Shown: positions 59,663 through 64,000 of the stretch, in pieces
Numbering within the stretch: the stretch's first letter is position 1
How the letters are laid out: every line of letters starts with the position of its first letter
Assembly (NCBI RefSeq): GCF_947495705.1
Contig: NZ_CANLZR010000001.1
Location: 372,001-436,000, forward strand
DNA length: 64,000 nt
Direction: 5' to 3'
Source: an uncultured Phycicoccus sp.
GTDB lineage: Bacteria > Actinomycetota > Actinomycetes > Actinomycetales > Dermatophilaceae
Made by a program: the position numbers and the translations under genes
The notes under the pieces: generated by a model
Databases searched by the model: none
What the model saw: the letters and a program-made list of their open reading frames with translations, nothing else
What the model was told of the DNA's origin: nothing

Positions 59663-60493
59663 TCAGCCGGCCTGGCGGCTGCTGCGGCCGAGCATCCCCT
59701 CGAGGAGCGGGGTGGTCGTCAGCTCCAGCGCGCCGTCCCCGACGTCGGTCGTGAGACAGCTGATCTCGCGGTGGTACCAGTGGAAGACGTGCGGCGACAC
59801 CGGGGCGCTGCTGGCCTCGAACAGCTCCCGGGCGTGCCCGGGGACGAGGTCGAGGGCGGCGCGGGTCTCGGCCGGTGTCGTGCACGTCTGGAGCACGATG
59901 GCGTGCCGGTGCGGCAGCGCGAAGACGACCCCGTTCCCGGTGTCGGCCTCGGGGAGCCACCGGTACATCGCCTCGGTGAGCAGCCGGGCGAAGGACGCCG
60001 TGTACGGGGACGCGCCGACGAGGGCGAGGCACGAGTACCGCGGCCCGCCCAGCCGGGTGACCTCCACCTCGCTGGTCTCGAGGAGCCTCGCCAGGTTGGT
60101 CCGGCCGCGGCTGACCAGGGCCGAGTGGTGGCGCCCCGTCGCGAGCAGACGCTCGTGCGGCAGCGTGACGACCGCGGCCGGCAGGTCGAGGGTGAGAACC
60201 TCGGCGATGTGCGGCGCGAACGGGGTGATGTAGTGGTACTCGGGGTCGTCGGGCAGGCTGTCCTGGGCGACGAGCCGGGTGGTGAGCGCCGACTGGAACT
60301 CCGCCGGGGTGAGGTCGCCGACATCGGTCCCGGCCGCGTAGTCCAGGCGCGCCATGTAGGTCTGGACCATGTCGTCGAAGCGCTGGGCATCGGGCTCCGG
60401 GTCGGACAGCTGCGAATGCTCGGTGGCAGCCGCTGACGAGGTGGTGTGGGCGGCGGCGCCTTCGGGCGCGCGCCAGCGGTCGAACAGGCCCAT
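59663..60493 (-). CDS. hypothetical protein, tandem paralogue B
   Basis: A 276-residue homologue of the downstream gene. Shared blocks are MGLFDRWRAP, LTPAEFQSALTTRLVAQ, AVVTLPHERLLATGRHHSAL, RTNLARLL, SPYTASFARLLTEA and VVFALPHRHAIVLQTCT; the C-terminal SPHVFHWYHREIS differs more. Conserved His-Arg-His near residue 200 might be catalytic or structural; no known motif fits. Its leader, including GCAGGGAAAGGAACGGCC before the ATG and a TACCCT -10 about 53 nt upstream, mirrors paralogue A, so the duplication included the promoter region. Confidence 0.7.
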   Translation of the reverse strand: MGLFDRWRAPEGAAAHTTSSAAATEHSQLSDPEPDAQRFDDMVQTYMARLDYAAGTDVGDLTPAEFQSALTTRLVAQDSLPDDPEYHYITPFAPHIAEVLTLDLPAAVVTLPHERLLATGRHHSALVSRGRTNLARLLETSEVEVTRLGGPRYSCLALVGASPYTASFARLLTEAMYRWLPEADTGNGVVFALPHRHAIVLQTCTTPAETRAALDLVPGHARELFEASSAPVSPHVFHWYHREISCLTTDVGDGALELTTTPLLEGMLGRSSRQAG

Positions 60494-60545
60494 GGCCGTT
60501 CCTTTCCCTGCGTCCCGTTCCCCCTGCAGAAACGGTCCTGCTTTC

Positions 60546-60551
60546 AGGGTA
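60546..60551 (-). promoter_or_regulatory. -10 box (TACCCT) of paralogue B
   Basis: Minus-strand TACCCT at the same distance from its ATG as TAGGAT in paralogue A. Confidence 0.4.
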
Positions 60552-60621
60552 GAGGCGCACCGACCCCTTGCGCCAGAGCCAGTTCCGTGCAGCCTCCCGG
60601 ACCTGCGACAATCGACGGGCG

Positions 60622-61830
60622 ATGTCCGACACCGACTCCCAGCCCCGCCGCCCCGTTCCCGGCCAGCTCACCCTCGTCTCGCCGAGACGCGGCAAGCCGC
60701 CGCGCCACCTCGCCGACCTGTCGGTCGAGCAGCGCCGGGAGGCCGTCACGGCCCTCGGCCACCCCGCGTTCCGCGCCAACCAGCTGTCGACGCACTACTT
60801 CGAACGACTCGTCGACTCACCCGACGAGATGACCGACCTGCCGAAGGCCGTGCGCGACGACCTCGTCCGCGACCTCCTGCCGCCGCTGCTCAGCCCGGTC
60901 CGGCACGTGACGGCCGATGCCGGGGCGACGGTCAAGCAGGTGTGGCGCCTCTTCGACGGCGCGCTCGTCGAGTCGGTGCTCATGCGCTACCCGAACCGGG
61001 TCACGGTGTGCATCTCCAGCCAGGCCGGCTGTGGCATGAACTGCCCGTTCTGCGCGACGGGCCAGGAGGGCCTGACCCGCAACATGTCCGCCGGCGAGAT
61101 CGTCGAGCAGGTCGTCGCGGCCGCCCGGATGCTGCGCCACGGCGGGCTGCCCGCGGTCACCGGCGCGGGCTCCGGGGCCGAGCTCGGCGACGAGGCCGAG
61201 GACTCCGACGAGCCCTCCCCGGGGGGTCCGGCCCGGGTCAGCAACGTCGTCTTCATGGGCATGGGTGAGGCGCTCGCCAACTACCAGGCCGCGATCGGGG
61301 CCATCCGCCGCCTCACCGAGCCGCCGCCGTCGGGCCTGGGCATCTCGGCCCGTGGCATCACGATGTCGACCGTCGGCCTCGTGCCCGGTATCGACCGGCT
61401 CACCGCCGAGGGCATCCCGGTCACGCTCGCCCTGTCGCTGCACGCCCCCGACGACGAGCTGCGCGACGAGCTCGTCCCCATCAACACGCGGTACAAGGTC
61501 GACGAGGCCATCGACGCCGCGTACCGCTACTACGAGGCCACCGGGCGCCGGGTGAGCATCGAGTACGCGCTGATCCGCGACATCAACGACCAGGCGTGGC
61601 GAGCCGACCTCCTCGGCGACAAGCTGGCTGCGCGCGGCCGCGGCTGGGTGCACGTCAACCCGATCCCGCTCAACCCCACGCCGGGGTCGAAGTGGACGGC
61701 GTCGCGTCGCGGCGTCGAGCAGCAGTTCGTCGAGCGGCTCCGGGCCCACGGCATCCCGACGACCGTGCGCGACACCCGAGGCTCCGAGATCGACGGGGCC
61801 TGCGGCCAGCTCGCCAGCTCGACCGCCTGA
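60622..61830 (+). CDS. rlmN: 23S rRNA/tRNA (adenine-C2)-methyltransferase RlmN
   Basis: Radical-SAM enzyme that methylates A2503 of 23S rRNA and A37 of some tRNAs. The 402-residue protein has the cluster motif [11 protein letters not shown] (CxxxCxxC), the downstream GMGEALANY block, and the mechanistic Cys in the C-terminal DGACGQL. Between them lies an acidic insertion ([19 protein letters not shown]) typical of some Actinobacteria. ATG 60622 is preferred; an upstream in-frame start at 60568 would add non-homologous residues. GACAAT lies 9 nt before the start. Confidence 0.95.
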   Translation: MSDTDSQPRRPVPGQLTLVSPRRGKPPRHLADLSVEQRREAVTALGHPAFRANQLSTHYFERLVDSPDEMTDLPKAVRDDLVRDLLPPLLSPVRHVTADAGATVKQVWRLFDGALVESVLMRYPNRVTVCISSQAGCGMNCPFCATGQEGLTRNMSAGEIVEQVVAAARMLRHGGLPAVTGAGSGAELGDEAEDSDEPSPGGPARVSNVVFMGMGEALANYQAAIGAIRRLTEPPPSGLGISARGITMSTVGLVPGIDRLTAEGIPVTLALSLHAPDDELRDELVPINTRYKVDEAIDAAYRYYEATGRRVSIEYALIRDINDQAWRADLLGDKLAARGRGWVHVNPIPLNPTPGSKWTASRRGVEQQFVERLRAHGIPTTVRDTRGSEIDGACGQLASSTA

Positions 61831-61837
61831 CCGGGCA

Positions 61838-61843
61838 TAGGCT
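61838..61843 (+). promoter_or_regulatory. -10 box (TAGGCT) of the lipoprotein gene
   Basis: TAGGCT followed by 6 nt and GTG 61850; leaderless arrangement. Confidence 0.55.
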
Positions 61844-61849
61844 CGAACC

Positions 61850-63034
61850 GTGCGACGTCGCCTGCTGGTACCCGTCGCGGCGCTGACCCTGGTGGCCGCC
61901 GGCTGCGCGGGGTCCCCGGCCGCCGCCCCCAGCGATCCGCCCACGTCCTCGCCCCCGTCCGCCACGAGCGCCGGCGGCCACTCCGCGCACGCCCCGTCGA
62001 CCCCGGCGGTGTCCGTACCGCTCCGGGCGGGCGAGCGTTTCCGGACGCTGCGGCTGCCCACCGCCTACACCCCCGACGCGCCGACCCCGTCGGGCACCGA
62101 CGACTACCGCTGCTTCCTCCTCGACCCGCGGCTCACGACGGACCAGCTGGTCAGCGGCGTCGACATCCGCCCCGGCAACCCGGACCTCGTCCACCACGTC
62201 ATCGTCTCGGAGGTGCGGCCCGACGAGATCCGGACCGCCGAGCGGCTCGACGCCGCCGACCCGGGGCAGGGCTGGACGTGCTTCGGCGGCAGCGGGGTCC
62301 GGTCCGCCGGGGCCGGCCTCGACGACGCCGACTGGGTGGGGGCGTGGGCCCCGGGCGGCGGTGAGCGGGTCATGGCCGAGGACATCGGGATCCCGCTCGT
62401 CGCCGGCTCCCGGCTCGTCGTCCAGGTCCACTACAACCTGCTGGGCGGGAGCGGGTCCGACCGCAGCGCCGTGCGGCTCCGCCTGTCCGAGGCGGAGGGC
62501 AGCGACAAGGCAGCCCTCGACACGATGCTGCTCCCGGCGCCCGTCGAGCTGCCGTGCCGCAGCAACCGCACCGCGGGCCTGTGTGCCCGGGGGGTCTCCG
62601 TCGCCGACGTGTCCCGCAGGTTCGGGGAGCGTCCGGCCCGCGCCGACCTGCTCCATCTGCTGTGCGGCCCGATCGAGCCCGGCCCGGTCCAGAGCTGCAC
62701 CCGCAAGGTCCGCGAGGCCGGCACCATCCGCGCGGTCGCGGGCCACATGCACCTGCTCGGGCGGGCCATCACCGTCGACGTCGGCCGCGCCGGCGGCGAG
62801 CGTCAGCGCGTCCTGGACATTCCGGTCTGGGACTTCGACGACCAGGGCAGCCGCGCGCTCACGACGCCGGCGCGGATCGAGGCTGGGGACTCCATCACCG
62901 TCACCTGCCGCCACGACCAGTCGTTGCGCGACTCCCTCCCGGCCTTCGCGGGCCAGGAGGAGCGCTACGTCGTGTGGGGCGAGGGCACGACCGACGAGAT
63001 GTGTCTCGGCATCGTGTTCCTGACCCGGCCCTGA
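61850..63034 (+). CDS. lipoprotein with copper type II (PHM-like) monooxygenase fold
   Basis: A 394-residue lipoprotein: signal with lipobox LTLVAAGCAG (Cys19 lipidated), a Ser/Thr/Pro linker, then two beta-sandwich domains like copper type II ascorbate-dependent monooxygenases. Candidate copper ligands: the His pair in DLVHHVIVSEV (about residues 121-131), His in VVQVHYNLLG, HxH in GHMHLLGRAI (about 300-309) and Met/Cys in TTDEMCLGIV at the end. Eight or more cysteines could form disulfides. The substrate is unknown; bacterial members are largely uncharacterised. It follows rlmN with its own leaderless promoter. Confidence 0.75.
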   Translation: MRRRLLVPVAALTLVAAGCAGSPAAAPSDPPTSSPPSATSAGGHSAHAPSTPAVSVPLRAGERFRTLRLPTAYTPDAPTPSGTDDYRCFLLDPRLTTDQLVSGVDIRPGNPDLVHHVIVSEVRPDEIRTAERLDAADPGQGWTCFGGSGVRSAGAGLDDADWVGAWAPGGGERVMAEDIGIPLVAGSRLVVQVHYNLLGGSGSDRSAVRLRLSEAEGSDKAALDTMLLPAPVELPCRSNRTAGLCARGVSVADVSRRFGERPARADLLHLLCGPIEPGPVQSCTRKVREAGTIRAVAGHMHLLGRAITVDVGRAGGERQRVLDIPVWDFDDQGSRALTTPARIEAGDSITVTCRHDQSLRDSLPAFAGQEERYVVWGEGTTDEMCLGIVFLTRP

Positions 63035-63038
63035 CGGG

Positions 63039-64000
63039 CTAGGGGGAGAGGAGGTCGACGGCCTCGGCGAGGTCGTCGACGAGGTGGAGGTGCCGGGCCA
63101 TCGGCCGGCCGGCGGCCAGGGCCTGCAGCGCCGGCCAGACCGGCAGGGTCTCGGTCCAGTGCCGCCGCCCCACGAGGACCAGCTGCCGCAGGGGCCGGTC
63201 GGGGCCGCCGTAGTACAGGCCGGTCGCCGCCTGGAAGACCTCCTGGACGGTGCCGGCGGCGCCTTCGAGGACGACGACACCCGCCGTGGCCCGGGTGAGC
63301 AGCCCGTCCTCGCGGATCGCGTTCGAGAAGTACTTCGCGATGCCGTCGCAGAAGACGTTGGGGGGCTCGTGTCCGTAGAACCAGGTCGGGATGCCGATGC
63401 TGCGCACGCCGGCAGCGGCCCGAGCCGTGGCGAGCAGGTCGGCGCGGACGTCCAGGGCCGCCCCGGCCCAGGCCCGGACGTCGCCGAACCCGGGGGTGTC
63501 CCGCAGCCGCCCGAGCGCCATCGCGAGCACGTCGGTGGACGGGCACGAGGCGCCGAGGTTCGCGGCCTCCATCGCACCGGGGCCGCCCCCGGTCGCGACG
63601 ACGAGCCCGGCGCGCGCCAGCGCATGGCCGAGGGCGGCTGCCCGCGCGTACTCCTCCTCGTCCCGCCGCAGGGCGTGGCCGCCCATGACACCGACGACCG
63701 GGGCGCCGGCGAGGACGTCGGTGAGGGCGTCGCTCATCGAGTCGTCGTGGATGGCCCGGAGCAGCGTGACGAACGCGTCGTGCTTGACGGTCGCGTCGCG
63801 CGACCACCGGTAGGCCCGGGCGTCCGGGGTCGACTCGTAGCCGACCTCGCGCAGCCCGGCGTACAGCTCGTCCGGGGAGTAGAGCGTCGCCCGGTACGGG
63901 TCGACGGGGCTGTGCGGGTCGGTGGGGAAGACGATCGCGCCGTGGGTGCGCAGGTGGTCGGCCAGGTGGTCGGGGAGCCGGCCGCCGAGGACGACGAGCC
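63039..64000 (-). CDS. LOG/Rossmann-fold nucleotide-binding protein (5' end outside window)
   Basis: The minus-strand frame stays open to the window edge, so the start lies beyond 64000; at least 320 residues are visible. The C-terminal ~230 residues are a LOG-like Rossmann fold with [37 protein letters not shown] and [13 protein letters not shown]. The usual PGGxGTxxE motif of cytokinin-activating LOG enzymes is changed to EGAAGTVQE, so phosphoribohydrolase activity is uncertain. The N-terminal part ([20 protein letters not shown]) is an extra domain seen in larger actinobacterial LOG-family proteins. The ATG at 63737 is internal. Confidence 0.8.
   Translation of the reverse strand, partial: LVVLGGRLPDHLADHLRTHGAIVFPTDPHSPVDPYRATLYSPDELYAGLREVGYESTPDARAYRWSRDATVKHDAFVTLLRAIHDDSMSDALTDVLAGAPVVGVMGGHALRRDEEEYARAAALGHALARAGLVVATGGGPGAMEAANLGASCPSTDVLAMALGRLRDTPGFGDVRAWAGAALDVRADLLATARAAAGVRSIGIPTWFYGHEPPNVFCDGIAKYFSNAIREDGLLTRATAGVVVLEGAAGTVQEVFQAATGLYYGGPDRPLRQLVLVGRRHWTETLPVWPALQALAAGRPMARHLHLVDDLAEAVDLLSP

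Noticed and set aside
63039-63737. LOG-family protein starting at the ATG at 63737
   Set aside because: The frame stays open upstream to the window edge with protein-like sequence ([18 protein letters not shown]), so this ATG is internal.

Overview
The window is a single contiguous stretch of a very GC-rich (roughly 72-74% by eye) actinobacterial chromosome. The gene order recG-rsmD-coaD ... DUF177-rpmF-rnc-mutM ... smc ... ftsY-amt-glnB-glnD-ffh ... rpsP-khpA-rimM-trmD-rplS-lepB-rnhB-DUF2469-yraN-yifB-dprA-xerC ... rpsB-tsf-pyrH-frr-cdsA-rlmN is the conserved housekeeping order of Actinobacteria. Mycothiol-type enzymes, abundant GTG starts, TANNNT -10 boxes placed 6-7 nt before start codons, and a trmD-GNAT fusion point to Micrococcales, perhaps the Intrasporangiaceae/Dermatophilaceae group (inference only). 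No tRNA, rRNA, insertion sequence, phage gene or CRISPR array was seen. No CDS looks frameshifted; the two edge genes (recG, LOG family) are cut by the window.

Layout. 1-7.3 kb: end of recG, rsmD, a hemerythrin, coaD, a large membrane acyltransferase, then DUF177-rpmF-rnc-mutM-CBS. 7.3-15.5 kb: an accessory block between mutM and smc, with a second acyltransferase/SGNH protein, acylphosphatase, chorismate mutase, and a tightly coupled minus-strand operon encoding an acetyl-CoA-synthetase-like ligase, 2-oxoacid dehydrogenase E1alpha, E1beta and E2, and a free acyl carrier protein, without an E3. 15.9-25 kb: smc, an epimerase, a signal peptidase I, an M13 metallopeptidase, ftsY and a DCC thiol protein. 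25-31 kb: nitrogen control (amt-glnB-glnD) behind a GlnR-like operator array, then ffh. 31-37 kb: accessory enzymes, including a MarR-controlled thiol-chemistry module and an Rrf2 regulator. 37-47.6 kb: translation and secretion genes and the DNA uptake/recombination genes. 47.6-53.6 kb: a 947-residue acidic repeat protein with a C-terminal membrane anchor, an M23 peptidase overlapping its 3' end, an aminotransferase and an MFS exporter. 53.7-64 kb: rpsB-tsf-pyrH-frr-cdsA, two tandem paralogous hypothetical genes, rlmN, a copper-monooxygenase-like lipoprotein and a truncated LOG-family gene.

How the genes fit together. SRP targeting (ffh, ftsY) and signal peptidases (20.5 kb, 41.6 kb) form the secretion side. 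S16, L19, S2, EF-Ts, RRF, RimM, TrmD, RlmN, RNase III and KhpA form the translation side. PII control is complete (transporter, PII, PII-modifying enzyme). The most unusual items are the CoA-ligase/E1/E2/ACP operon, the acidic repeat protein, a perfect 46-bp palindrome at 20503-20548, a related pair of hairpins at 9707-9784 and 31875-31905, a signal-peptidase-like protein without its catalytic serine, and a very consistent set of leaderless promoters for about 17 genes.
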